Assembly: GCF_021278985.1 (NCBI RefSeq)
Contig: NZ_CP082833.1
Coordinates: 5,277,876-5,341,875, forward strand
Source of the DNA: Citrobacter rodentium NBRC 105723 = DSM 16636
Lineage (GTDB): Bacteria > Pseudomonadota > Gammaproteobacteria > Enterobacterales > Enterobacteriaceae
Length of the DNA: 64,000 nt
Direction: 5' to 3'
Under the pieces are notes generated by a model, which ran no database searches, was not told the origin of the DNA, and saw only the letters and a list, made by a program, of their open reading frames with translations. Each line of letters begins with the position of its first letter. Position 1 is the first letter of the stretch. Of this stretch, positions 25,829 through 34,648 are shown piece after piece. Position numbers and translations under genes: made by a program.

Positions 25829-25844
25829 GTGCTGAACACCCTCA
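25829..25844 (+). promoter_or_regulatory. late-unit repeat element C
   Basis: GTGCTGAACACCCTCA directly after the gp45 stop repeats element B base for base over 16 positions. It opens the 53-bp gap before gp46. Meaning inferred; see elements at 5595 and 13877. Confidence 0.38.
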
Positions 25845-25881
25845 CCTGATTCTGACCTGTCCATGCTGCCAGACTGGCGGC

Positions 25882-26232
25882 ATGGACCAGACGATTTCAC
25901 CTGCAACCGGCGACTACGAACGCCGTCGGATTTATACCCTTCATAACGCGGTTTATCTGCGACTGGCGACACCGCTTGGCAGTTACTGGGCGGATGCGTC
26001 GCTGGGGTCACGCCTGCACGAACTGAAGCGGGAAAAAGACGTTTCCCGTGTTCACAGGCTGGCGGCGCAGTATGCCAGTCAGGCACTTCAGCCCCTGCTC
26101 GATGACGGGCGGGCAAAATCCATTACCGTTGACACGAAAGCGGGCCAGCGAGGCTGGCTGTTGCTGTTAATCACCGTCACGGATAACGCGGGCACACCGC
26201 AGACGTTTGAACACCCTGTGAGGATTATGTAA
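25882..26232 (+). CDS. baseplate wedge protein (Mu gp46)
   Basis: 116 residues of the gp46/gpW-like wedge type (YTLHNAVYLRLATPLGSYWADASLGSRLHEL). It joins the hub to the outer baseplate. No strong ribosome site precedes the ATG at 25882. The stop overlaps the next ATG. Confidence 0.85.
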   Translation: MDQTISPATGDYERRRIYTLHNAVYLRLATPLGSYWADASLGSRLHELKREKDVSRVHRLAAQYASQALQPLLDDGRAKSITVDTKAGQRGWLLLLITVTDNAGTPQTFEHPVRIM

Positions 26233-27311
26233 TGCCGTTTCCTGTTCCGGGCGTTGCTGAAAACACAGAACGCCAGCTACGTGATATCGCTAACGCCCTG
26301 CCGGGAGAAACCATCGATACCGGCGCAGACAGCGATTACCGCATTCGTGCAAATGCCGTATCCGGCGTGGCGGACGGGCTTTATATGCATCAGGGGTGGA
26401 TACTCCGGCAGGTGTTTCCTGACACGGCAGACCCTGAATATCTGGAGCTGCACTGCCGTACGCGCAATGTTTTTCGTAAAAAAGCAACGGCCTCATCCGG
26501 TCCGGTAGTGATTACCGGTACCCCCGGTAAGACGCTGCCAGCCGGTGCGGAAATTCGTGGTGAAGGTGTCAGCGTGACCACCACAGCAGACTGCACCGTC
26601 GGCGATGAAGGCAGCGCAGAGGTGACGGTAAAAAGCACCGCCACGGGTGCACAGACGAACGCATCCGCAACGCAGACAGCGACTCTGGTCAGCCCGCCGG
26701 AAGGCATCAACAGCACGGTGACGATTAAATCCCTGACCGGCGGAACGGACAGGGAAAGCGACGCCGACCTGCTGGCGCGTTATCTGGATATTCTGCGCAG
26801 GCCGCCCGCTGGCGGTAACAAATATGATTACAAACGCTGGGCGCTGGAAGTGGATGGCGTTACGTCTGCGTATGTGGAGCCGTTACGTCGTGGGCTGGGG
26901 ACGGTTGATGTGGCCATTACGTCAGCCAATGACCTCCCTTCGCAGGAACTGATTAATGCCGTGCTGGCACATATTGAGGAAGTCCGCCCGGTCACAGCGA
27001 GGGACACAATGGTACTGGCCCCGACGAAAAAAGCCGTTGATTTCGTTGTCCGGGTAAAAACCAGCGGCCTGACCGTTGAGCAGATAAAACCGCAGATAAC
27101 TGACGTTATCACGGATTTTATGAACCGACTGGAGCCGGGGCAGGAATTAATTATTTCACAACTGGAAACCCAGATTTCATTAATTTCCGGTGTCAGTGAC
27201 CGGCGAATCATTACGCCAGCAGACAATGTAAAAGCCATTATTAACGCGTCAACGTGGGAATGGCTGCGTCCGGGAAATATTGATATTCAGTCCTTTCCGC
27301 GTGAGGGGTGA
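26232..27311 (+). CDS. baseplate J-like protein (Mu gp47)
   Basis: 359 residues with the baseplate J domain: RAEYL-like repeats replaced by PEYLELHCRTRNVFRKKATASSGPVVITGTPGKTLPAG, then ESDADLLARYLDILRRPPAGGNKYDYKRWALEVDGV. A major wedge protein of the contractile baseplate. Confidence 0.93.
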   Translation: MPFPVPGVAENTERQLRDIANALPGETIDTGADSDYRIRANAVSGVADGLYMHQGWILRQVFPDTADPEYLELHCRTRNVFRKKATASSGPVVITGTPGKTLPAGAEIRGEGVSVTTTADCTVGDEGSAEVTVKSTATGAQTNASATQTATLVSPPEGINSTVTIKSLTGGTDRESDADLLARYLDILRRPPAGGNKYDYKRWALEVDGVTSAYVEPLRRGLGTVDVAITSANDLPSQELINAVLAHIEEVRPVTARDTMVLAPTKKAVDFVVRVKTSGLTVEQIKPQITDVITDFMNRLEPGQELIISQLETQISLISGVSDRRIITPADNVKAIINASTWEWLRPGNIDIQSFPREG

Positions 27312-27314
27312 TTC

Positions 27315-27887
27315 ATGAATATGGTCGATTTATTTCGCGCCATGCTGCCGCCTGTCAGTTATGACCAGAACGGAAAATATATTTCCGCAGAACTGATGGC
27401 CGAGGCTAACGTCATGGAGGCCGTGAAGGCCTCAGCGGCGCGCGTTCTGGCACAAATCACCCCGTTGCAGGCATCGATGACGCTGTCCGACTGGGAGCGC
27501 GTGTACGGTGTTGTCCCCCGTGAAGGGGCAACACAACAGGAGCGGCGGCAGAACATTCTGGTAAAAATGGCTGCCACTGGCGGGCTGTCAATTCCTTACT
27601 TTAAGAGTCTTGCCGCCAGCCTGGGCTACACCATCACCATTACGGAGCCGCGAGCGTTCCGGGTGGGGATAAATCGCTGCGGTGACCGTCTGCTGATACC
27701 GGAAATCCGCTGGGTGTGGCAGGTCAATGTTATCGGGACAAAAACGCCGGTCTACCGTTTCAGAACGGGGGCATCGGCAACCGGCGAACCGCTGACGGCC
27801 TTTGGTGAATCCATTTTAGAAAACACGTTTAAAGATCTTAAACCGGCTTTTACAGACTGTTATTTCACATATGAGGTGGAGGAATAA
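27315..27887 (+). CDS. tail protein gp48-like (DUF2313)
   Basis: 190 residues; LQASMTLSDWERVYGV and QERRQNILVKMAATGGLSIPYFKSLAASLGYTITI are signatures of the DUF2313 family that links the wedge to fibres. The ATG follows GAGGGGTGATTC; the stop overlaps the fibre gene. Confidence 0.9.
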   Translation: MNMVDLFRAMLPPVSYDQNGKYISAELMAEANVMEAVKASAARVLAQITPLQASMTLSDWERVYGVVPREGATQQERRQNILVKMAATGGLSIPYFKSLAASLGYTITITEPRAFRVGINRCGDRLLIPEIRWVWQVNVIGTKTPVYRFRTGASATGEPLTAFGESILENTFKDLKPAFTDCYFTYEVEE

Positions 27888-28870
27888 TGCAGAATTTAAT
27901 GCCTCCGGTGAATACGCCGGATAAGCTATTTCATGATGGTGACCCCACTCAGGGAATTGAGGGAACCATCGTTTACGCCGAATATATGAATAATCATCAG
28001 GCGGCAACGCGCGATTTGCAGCAGGAGGTGATTAACGTCCTTAAAGAGGCTGGCGTAACCCCGGATCCGAAAAAACAGAATCAACTGGTTGAGGCGCTGG
28101 CCTTATATGTCGGGAAAAAAGTTCCTGACGCATCATTAACGAAGAAGGGTATCGTTCAGCTCAGTAGTGCAACAGACAGTGATTCAGAAGAACTGGCTGC
28201 CACCCCAAAGGCAATAAAGGCGTTAGCAGAAAAAATTGCTGATTTACAGGGTACGGCTTTACCGGTCGGGACACCAATCCCGTGGCCATCTGATTCTGTG
28301 CCATCCGGTTATGCCTTAATGCAGGGGCAAAGTTTTGATAAAGGCTCTTACCCTAAACTTGCGGTTGCCTATCCGTCCGGGGTTATTCCTGATATGCGCG
28401 GCTGGACTATCAAGGGTAAGCCTGCCAGTGGTCGTGCCGTATTGTCTCAGGAACAGGATGGCATCAAGTCGCATACCCACAGTGCCAGTGCGTCAAATAC
28501 CGATTTAGGAACGAAAACGACAAGTTCATTTGACTACGGCACCAAGACAGTCAGCACGTTTAACCACGGCACAAAATCAACAAATAACACAGGAAATCAT
28601 ACGCACAGTGTCGGTGGTGTTTATGGCGGCGACTCTGTCGGCGGAAAACAACGTGTGCAGGCGTCAGGGAGCAATCAGATTTCCAGTACTGCCGGAGCAC
28701 ATGCTCATACTGTCGATATTGGTCAGCATAACCACACCGTAGGTATTGGTGCCCATGCACACACTGTGGCATTGGGTGCGCACGGGCACACCATCACGGT
28801 AAATCCAACAGGCAATACCGAAAACACCGTCAAAAACATTGCATATAACTATATTGTGAGGCTGGCATAA
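27887..28870 (+). CDS. tail fibre protein with collar domain and HxH tip
   Basis: 327 residues, short for a fibre. After an N-terminal attachment part comes a fibre-2 repeat (TKKGIVQLSSATDSDSEELAATPKAIKAL, about residues 85-110), a collar domain (LPVGTPIPWPSDSVPSGY...) and a C-terminal region with six His-X-His motifs in HTH, HAH, HNH and HGH form. Such motifs coordinate iron in T4 gp37-type needle tips. This is the receptor-binding fibre linked to the gp48-like protein. Its chaperone follows directly. Confidence 0.87.
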   Translation: MQNLMPPVNTPDKLFHDGDPTQGIEGTIVYAEYMNNHQAATRDLQQEVINVLKEAGVTPDPKKQNQLVEALALYVGKKVPDASLTKKGIVQLSSATDSDSEELAATPKAIKALAEKIADLQGTALPVGTPIPWPSDSVPSGYALMQGQSFDKGSYPKLAVAYPSGVIPDMRGWTIKGKPASGRAVLSQEQDGIKSHTHSASASNTDLGTKTTSSFDYGTKTVSTFNHGTKSTNNTGNHTHSVGGVYGGDSVGGKQRVQASGSNQISSTAGAHAHTVDIGQHNHTVGIGAHAHTVALGAHGHTITVNPTGNTENTVKNIAYNYIVRLA

Positions 28871-29445
28871 TGACTTTCAAAATGAGTGCAGAAGCACAAA
28901 CCATTCGTGTATTTAATTATCTCGATGGCACAAATGAATTTATTGGCGAAAGCGACGCATATATTCCACCTCATACAGGTCTGCCAGCTAATTCAACAGA
29001 TATTGCGCCTCCTGATATTCCGGCTGGTTTTGCTGCCGTGTTTAATGCTGATGAAATGAAATGGCATCTGATGGAAGACCACCGAGGGAAAACGGTTTAT
29101 TCAACAGAAACCGGAGTAGCTGTAACAGTGTCTGAACTGGGAAGCCTTCCTGAAAATGTGACTTCTGTTTCTCCTGATGGCGAATACCAACGCTGGAATG
29201 GCAGTCAGTGGGTGACAGATGAAGAAGCCAGGCGTAATGCGCTGATAAATCAGGCGGCAGAGAAGAAAGCGGGTCTGCTTAAACAGATGGGAGAGCAAAT
29301 CGCCGTTTTACAGGATGCCGTTGATTTTGGTGAAGCGACGCCAGAAGAACAGGAACAGCTGACAGCCCTCAGGAAATTACGAATAAAGTTAAATCGCATT
29401 CAACCGGAAAACGCGCCAGATATTGACTGGTCAGACTTTGAATAA
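28870..29445 (+). CDS. tail fibre assembly chaperone (Tfa type)
   Basis: 191 residues of the caudoviral tail fibre assembly family, with the long helical C-terminal segment (KKAGLLKQMGEQIAVLQDAVDFGEATPEEQEQLTALRKLRIKLNRIQ) and terminal DIDWSDFE. It assists trimerisation of the fibre encoded upstream, with which it shares a base. Confidence 0.87.
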   Translation: MTFKMSAEAQTIRVFNYLDGTNEFIGESDAYIPPHTGLPANSTDIAPPDIPAGFAAVFNADEMKWHLMEDHRGKTVYSTETGVAVTVSELGSLPENVTSVSPDGEYQRWNGSQWVTDEEARRNALINQAAEKKAGLLKQMGEQIAVLQDAVDFGEATPEEQEQLTALRKLRIKLNRIQPENAPDIDWSDFE

Positions 29446-29452
29446 ATCAGAC

Positions 29453-29476
29453 AGCCGCCCGCAGGCGGCTTTTTAT
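29453..29476 (+). terminator. Rho-independent terminator between fibre modules
   Basis: AGCCGCC at 29453-29459 pairs with GGCGGCT at 29464-29470, followed by TTTTTAT. It closes the main late unit and isolates the second fibre pair. Confidence 0.8.
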
Positions 29477-29490
29477 CATTCAGAGGTTTT

Positions 29491-31107
29491 ATGTCTGTAT
29501 TAATCTCAGGCGCGCTTATTAATGGCGCCGGCGTTCCGATGGCGGGATGCAAAATTTATTTAGATGCACTGGTTAATACCAGTGAAGTGGTCACTGAATC
29601 ATTCGCGGTTATTGAAACCGATGCGGCGGGACAGTATGCCTTTGAAGCACAAAAAGGCAAATACACCGTACACATCAAGCAAAAGAACGGCCCTAAGTGC
29701 TGCGTGGGTGACATTTCGGTTTACGACGACTCAAAGCCCGGCACACTGAACGACTTTCTGACCGCCCTCGATGAAGGTGACCTGAAACCGGATGTGGTGA
29801 AACGCTTTGAGGAAATGGTGGCGCAGGCGCAGCAGAGCGCGGAAGCGGCAGCGGAAAGCGAACAACAGGCCGGGCAACATGTCGCTGATGCGCAACAAAT
29901 TAAGAGCGACTGCGAGACGCTGGCAGATAATGTTCAGCAGAATACAAACGCTGTGGAGGAAAACACGCAGCGCGTTGAACAGCTGGCATCAGAAGTTGGG
30001 CTGCACGCCGGGCAGGTGCAGCAGGGCGTGCAGAATGTTACTGATGCGGTAAAAAAGGCGCAGCAGGCAGCAAAGAATTCTGCTGACAGTGCCACTGACT
30101 CAAAAAACAGTGCTGACAACGCCGCCCTGAGCGAACAGAACGCACAAAAACACGCGCAGAAAGCTGAACAACATGAGCAGCAGACTAAACAATATGCGCA
30201 GGATGCAGCGACCGCCGCAGAATCAGCAGAGAACGCCAAAGGCGAAATTGACGAAATTCTGGATGGTGGCTATCTCAAGATAAAAAACAACTTTCAGGAA
30301 ATTGTTGATGCTGGCCCGTCAGCACTGGCTCAGGCCCAATGGAATTTACAGATTTCCGGGGTGAAAAATAAACAGGTAATTGCCACCCCTTATACATGGC
30401 CATCCAGAACTGAGTATGAACAAAGGGTGCATCTGCCACTCGCCGGAGCTTACGGATTTGGCTACACGTTTGAAGATAAAAGCCAGGGACGAATAAACCT
30501 TAATGAAGGTTACACTGGTTCCTGGTGGTCACAGTGGGTAAAGCCGGGGCGTTATTACGTTACAACCAGTGATAAACAATATCTGACACCAGACGGGGGC
30601 ACGTACGGAGTTGTTGATGCGCTGTGGCTTAATGGCAGCGGATATAACGATGCTTCGAAGGTTCTGAAAATACTGGCTTTTTACGATAATGACGGATACT
30701 TGCACATTGGCAGACGCGCAGGTCAGAGCAACGGGTCAATAAGCTGGCGCAAGCTGGCATCGCTCTCTGATGTCAGGGCCATGCTGTATTCATATATTTA
30801 TAATAATTACAACAGAGAATGGCGAGACCCGGAACTGGGAGGTTTAATTCTGGCGTCATACCAGGGAACCGCTGACGGCGACACAAATATTAAAGTATCC
30901 CGTGGTCAGACTTACCCCGGCTCACGACTTGCACCTGTGGCGATAGAGTGCCCGTTCACCCCGTCTGGTACGTATGCGGCAACACCGCGATTCTATATTA
31001 CCGGCTGCAAGAGCAAATCACTCCCCGGAACCTATATTTCACTGTCTGGAGCACCCACAACATACAGCGACCAGGCTTTTGTGGCGCTATTCATGAGGAT
31101 TGCATGA
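29491..31107 (+). CDS. second tail fibre, lambda Stf-like
   Basis: 538 residues. The N-terminal 90 (LISGALINGAGVPMAGCKIYLDALVNTSEVVT... SKPGTLNDFLTALDEGDLKPDVVKRFEEMV) match the lambda side-tail-fibre N-terminal domain. Residues about 105-265 are a Gln/Ala-rich coiled-coil shaft, and the C-terminus (SLPGTYISLSGAPTTYSDQAFVALFMRIA) is a compact tip. It is unlike the first fibre and lies behind a terminator, so it looks like an acquired module that broadens host range. ATG preceded by CAGAGGTTTT. Confidence 0.85.
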   Translation: MSVLISGALINGAGVPMAGCKIYLDALVNTSEVVTESFAVIETDAAGQYAFEAQKGKYTVHIKQKNGPKCCVGDISVYDDSKPGTLNDFLTALDEGDLKPDVVKRFEEMVAQAQQSAEAAAESEQQAGQHVADAQQIKSDCETLADNVQQNTNAVEENTQRVEQLASEVGLHAGQVQQGVQNVTDAVKKAQQAAKNSADSATDSKNSADNAALSEQNAQKHAQKAEQHEQQTKQYAQDAATAAESAENAKGEIDEILDGGYLKIKNNFQEIVDAGPSALAQAQWNLQISGVKNKQVIATPYTWPSRTEYEQRVHLPLAGAYGFGYTFEDKSQGRINLNEGYTGSWWSQWVKPGRYYVTTSDKQYLTPDGGTYGVVDALWLNGSGYNDASKVLKILAFYDNDGYLHIGRRAGQSNGSISWRKLASLSDVRAMLYSYIYNNYNREWRDPELGGLILASYQGTADGDTNIKVSRGQTYPGSRLAPVAIECPFTPSGTYAATPRFYITGCKSKSLPGTYISLSGAPTTYSDQAFVALFMRIA

Positions 31108-31676
31108 TGCAGATAAAAGAAATTACCAGCCCCCGCTACACCGAATCCGGTGCGATTGACTGCGACGTTCTGTTTGAGGAAATGGAAGCCCCTGTTCCCT
31201 ACACTGCCACGCCGGACGATACAGCGAAAACCGGTCAGCAAATCTGGCAGGAACTGCAAAGCGGCAAATGGGGCGAGATAACCCCGTTCACCGCATCACC
31301 TGAACTTATCGCTGCGGCAAAAGATGCCAAAAAGCGGGAAATTGAGGCGTGGCGCACAGAACAGGAAGCGCAGCCGTTCACCTTTGAATGGAACGGCCAC
31401 ACCTGGAACGCTGGCCCCGACTCAATGACCCGTCTTTATCCTGTGGTAATGGCTGCAAAATCTGATACGGCACGAACCGCCCTTGCGTGGGGTGACGCCG
31501 ATAATCAACAGGTGAAATTGTCGATGCCGGAACTGGAAGAACTGGCAGCCGCGATGGCGCAGGCGCAGGTTGAGCGCAATGACGAGATTTATCAACGCCA
31601 GCGTGAGATGAAGGAGGAACTGAATAACTTGGATGATTTACGCTCAATCAGAGCGATGACGATTAGCAGCAGTTAG
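31107..31676 (+). CDS. tail fibre chaperone, DUF4376 type
   Basis: 189 residues (190 if the adjacent ATG at 31104 is used). Residues 1-90 are a Tfa-like N-terminal part (ITSPRYTESGAIDCDVLFEEMEAPVPYTATPDDTAKTGQQIWQELQSGKWGEI); from about 85 on, RREIEAWRTEQE-type helix and FEWNGHTWNAGPDSMTRL belong to DUF4376. It serves the Stf-like fibre upstream, whose stop it overlaps. It is the last prophage gene, about 80 bp from the right end. Confidence 0.85.
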   Translation: MQIKEITSPRYTESGAIDCDVLFEEMEAPVPYTATPDDTAKTGQQIWQELQSGKWGEITPFTASPELIAAAKDAKKREIEAWRTEQEAQPFTFEWNGHTWNAGPDSMTRLYPVVMAAKSDTARTALAWGDADNQQVKLSMPELEELAAAMAQAQVERNDEIYQRQREMKEELNNLDDLRSIRAMTISSS

Positions 31677-31677
31677 C

Positions 31678-31758
31678 GGTCAATTCTGGACTTTTTGGGC
31701 GCACCTGAACCGTCCAGAATTGCGCGTCAATCAGTCCAGAAAAAAACGCGAAGTTACA
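31678..31758. repeat. prophage right end with transposase-site repeats
   Basis: Three copies of a TTCTGGAC-containing unit occur: CAATTCTGGAC at 31681-31691 and two reverse copies, GTCCAGAATTG from 31712 and GTCCAGAAA from 31734. Two of the units also include a CG-rich stretch. Read inward the end begins TGTAACTTCGCG. Mu-type ends carry three transposase sites within about 80-100 bp. The neighbouring host bases ATTAC (31759-31763) are the likely 5-bp target duplication, to be confirmed at the left end outside the window. Confidence 0.55.
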
Positions 31759-32609
31759 ATTACGGCGTAAATAGAGCGGCGCAGCATGGCTTCGGTGCCC
31801 TTCAGCGCGACCGCCCAGTCCTCCATCGGCACCTCGTCGAGCAGGCGACGGCGCACCTCCTCGCTCTGGCGGCTGAGGATAAAGAAGTCGTACATCTCAT
31901 CCTGCAGCTGTTCAAGCACGTCTTCATCGCGCTCGCGCAGCTGATCGAGGATCACCTGCTGGTTGCCCTGGAAGCGGTTGACGATATCTGCCGCCTGCTT
32001 GATGCCCTTCACCTTCGAACCGTGTTCGGAAAGCACCGACAGCCCGCGTTCGATCAGGCGATCCAGTTCATCCACCACGTCGCGGTTAACGTCGCTCAGC
32101 TTCGCCACCCGGTAGAGGATCTCGTTCTGCACCGATTCGCTCATGTATGACAGTACGCTGGCGGAGATCTCCGGCGTCAGAAAGGCGAGAAATACCGCCT
32201 GCAATTGCAGATGCTCTTCCGAGATCAGAATCGCCAGCTGGCGCGGCTCAACCCACTGTAGTCTCGCCATCCGCGAGCGGATTTCGTCGCCGTAAATGCC
32301 GTTGATGACGCTGCTGGCAATTTCAGTGCCCAGCGCCTTGTTGAGAATGCCCTGCAGCATGGAGCGCGACGCGCCGTTGATGCCGCTCTGCTCGCGGAAC
32401 TCATCAAAAAAGTTATTGATGACCTTTCTCGCCATGCTGGTTTTCACCCCGGAGAGGCGCGCCATATTTTCACTCAGGCGCACCACCTCTTCACGACTGA
32501 GCTTCTGCATCACCGTGGCCGCCGCTTCTTCTCCCAGGCACAGCAGCAAAATAGCGGCCTGTTCGAGATAGCTGTTGGTACTGCCGTTACTTGTTGTCAA
32601 TTCGCTCAT
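31731..32609 (-). pseudogene. lfiG: Flag-2 flagellar switch protein LfiG, 3' end cut by prophage
   Basis: FliG homologue. About 283 residues are genuine, up to LRRSIYAV; the last residues IVTSRFFLD come from prophage sequence. FliG proteins are about 330 residues, so the C-terminal torque helices that face the stator are missing. FliG joins the MS ring (FliF) to the C ring and the motor. The start overlaps the lfiF stop by 23 bases. The 3' remainder and the other Flag-2 rod, hook and filament genes must lie beyond the prophage left end. A functional switch is unlikely. Confidence 0.9.
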
Positions 32610-34251
32610 TGCTGGTAATCCATTGTCTGAGAACTTCAGCCACGCGATCGGTATCGCTCATCGCCAGTTTTTGCAGGAACTCCAGCTTCACCTCCAGGCC
32701 GGAACTCTGCGGAGGCAGACTGTCATCGCCGGGGAAAGAGGGAAGCTCAATGCTTTTCCGATCATCCTCCGCCGCCGCGAACTGCGGTTCGATGGCGGGC
32801 ACGCTGGCCGCAACCTTCTCCAGCGCAGGCAAGCTCTGACGCACCGCGGTCAGGCGCTTCATCATTGGCCGCACGACAAACAGCAGCAGCAATAGCGCCA
32901 GCAGGCCGCAGCCAATCATCCGCGCCCACGCCAGTACGCTCTCATCCTTCCACAGCGGGATAACCGGCTCGACCGGCGTCTTTGGCGGCACGAAACGGAG
33001 CAGCGACAGCGACAGATTGTCGCCGCGCTGAGTGTCGATCCCGGCGGCATTGTTCAGCAGATCAGTCAGCTGTCTGGTCTGCTCTGGCGTCCAGTTCTTC
33101 AGCGCTGGCGCCTCCTGGTTAAGCACCACCGCCACCTTCAGCCGTTTCACCGTGAAGCCCGGGTACTGAATATGCTGCACGCTACGGTCGTAGGAGTAGT
33201 CACGCTTGCTTTCGCTGTGTTTCGACAGCGCCTGCGGCGGGTTGCTCTCCGCAGTTGTTGCGCTGGCGTTATTCGTCACCTGGTTCGGGGCGACCGGCGG
33301 CCGGTTGCTTAACGAACCGGGAATGCCCATCGCAATCTGGTTGGTGTCGCTGTCCTGAACGTTCTCTTCGCGATTGACCTTCGGCTCGTTGCCGTAGTGC
33401 TCCCGGGTTTCGTCGATATCGCTCAGATCGAGGTCCGGCATCACGCTGATCCGGTAGTTGCCCGGCCCCACCAGCGAGTCCAGCACGTTAGCGACGCTGG
33501 CGCGGGTTTTATCCTGAATATCCTGCAGGATCTGGTCGTGCTTACGGGTGGTGGCGGCGACCGCCTCGCCCGCCCCTGTTCCGTCCGTCAGCAGATTCCC
33601 GGCCTGATCGACCACGCTTACCTGCGTGGCCTTCAGCCCCGGAATGCTGCCGGAAACCAGATGCACAATGGCGTTAACCTGATCCATATCCAGTTTCGCG
33701 CCGTAGTGCAGACGTACAACCACCGAGGCGCTGTTCTGCGGCCTGTCGCTGACCACAAACGAACTTTCTTCATTCAGCGCCAGATGAACGCGGGCGCTTT
33801 CCACCGCGTCGAGGGTCATAATCGATTGCGCCAGCTCGCCTTCAAGGCTGCGCTTGTAGCGGATGTTCTGCACGAACTGGCTGCTGCCCAGCACCTCGTC
33901 TTTATCCATCAACTCGTAGCCGTTGGGCAACAGCGCCTGTACCCCTTTGGCGGCAAGGGCCATACGCGTTTTCGACAGCGCCTCTTCCGGCACCAGAATC
34001 TGGCCGCTTTGCGGGTCGATGCGGTATTCCAGCTTCTCGCCGTCCAGAACGGTGACGATCTGCGAAACGGGCAGGTTCTCCTGGCGGCCATACAGCGAAA
34101 CGTAGCCGTGATTGCTGTTCCACAGCAGGCTGACGATAATCGCCGTTGCGGCGACGGCGGCCGCCGCCAGCAGCATCCAGCGCCTGTTGCCGTCCAGCCG
34201 GAAAGCGAATGCCGGGAAGGAGTGCGTGAGCTTCTTAATCAGTTCATTCAT
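32587..34251 (-). CDS. lfiF: Flag-2 MS-ring protein LfiF (FliF-like)
   Basis: 554 residues, normal FliF length. Membrane segments are at about 26-46 (WMLLAAAAVAATAIIVSLLW) and near 440-460 (MIGCGLLALLLLLFVV). Between them lie the ring-building domains, including SLYGRQENLPVSQIVTVLDGEKLEYRIDPQSGQILVP. The C-terminal tail binds FliG. It forms the inner-membrane ring on which the lateral flagellum is built. Four bases separate it from lfiE. Confidence 0.93.
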   Translation of the reverse strand: MNELIKKLTHSFPAFAFRLDGNRRWMLLAAAAVAATAIIVSLLWNSNHGYVSLYGRQENLPVSQIVTVLDGEKLEYRIDPQSGQILVPEEALSKTRMALAAKGVQALLPNGYELMDKDEVLGSSQFVQNIRYKRSLEGELAQSIMTLDAVESARVHLALNEESSFVVSDRPQNSASVVVRLHYGAKLDMDQVNAIVHLVSGSIPGLKATQVSVVDQAGNLLTDGTGAGEAVAATTRKHDQILQDIQDKTRASVANVLDSLVGPGNYRISVMPDLDLSDIDETREHYGNEPKVNREENVQDSDTNQIAMGIPGSLSNRPPVAPNQVTNNASATTAESNPPQALSKHSESKRDYSYDRSVQHIQYPGFTVKRLKVAVVLNQEAPALKNWTPEQTRQLTDLLNNAAGIDTQRGDNLSLSLLRFVPPKTPVEPVIPLWKDESVLAWARMIGCGLLALLLLLFVVRPMMKRLTAVRQSLPALEKVAASVPAIEPQFAAAEDDRKSIELPSFPGDDSLPPQSSGLEVKLEFLQKLAMSDTDRVAEVLRQWITSNERIDNK

Positions 34252-34255
34252 AGCG

Positions 34256-34612
34256 TTAGATCGACATGCTCATCAGATCGTTAAAGCCGGTAGCGATTTT
34301 GTTTCTTACCTGAACCAGCGCCGAGAACGATAATGAAGCCTGCTGGCTGGCGATCATCGCCCCCGCCAGATCGTCGCTTTTGCCCATATCGATCGCCGTC
34401 TGCTTCTCTTCCGCTGCCTGCTGAAACTGGTCGACGTGGCTCAGCGCCCCCTGCATGATGCGATGAAATGAGACCGTGGAGCTCGCCTCCCCCGCTGCGC
34501 TGATTTGCATGGATGAGAGAACGGGCGTGCGGGCGACAGCCTGCATCTGCTGCATCTCCCGCAGCATTTGCGCCTGCATCGTACCGGCTGGTTGTATATT
34601 GGTTATGCTCAT
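34256..34612 (-). CDS. lfiE: Flag-2 basal-body protein LfiE (FliE-like)
   Basis: 118 residues; the conserved FliE C-terminus is present (VQVRNKIATGFNDLMSMSI), after a helical middle part. It connects MS ring and rod. First gene of the lfiEFG unit, 37 bases downstream of the lafK frame. Confidence 0.9.
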   Translation of the reverse strand: MSITNIQPAGTMQAQMLREMQQMQAVARTPVLSSMQISAAGEASSTVSFHRIMQGALSHVDQFQQAAEEKQTAIDMGKSDDLAGAMIASQQASLSFSALVQVRNKIATGFNDLMSMSI

Positions 34613-34648
34613 GACCTACTCTTAAAGTGATGGGTGCTACGGGCCGAC

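Larger units (their letters stand above)
1..31758. mobile_element. Mu-like transposable prophage, right part
   Basis: The gene order GemA, Mor/C activator, lysis, gp27/gp28 packaging, gp29 portal, F, G, I, T, gp36, gp37, L, M, gp41, tape measure, N, P, gp45-gp48, fibres is that of phage Mu. The right end lies in lfiG: the FliG-like reading frame is normal up to about 31760 and then runs into phage sequence. Read inward from 31758 the end starts TGTAAC, matching the TG...CA termini of transposable phages, and carries three copies of a TTCTGGAC-containing repeat as expected for MuA-type binding sites. The left end, transposase A/B and repressor are not in the window. No gin/mom region is seen on the right. 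The exact end base is inferred. Confidence 0.93.

Noticed and set aside
33397..34284. Open frame of 295 codons on the plus strand over lfiF
   Set aside because: Antisense to a full-length FliF homologue; no ribosome site or recognisable domain.
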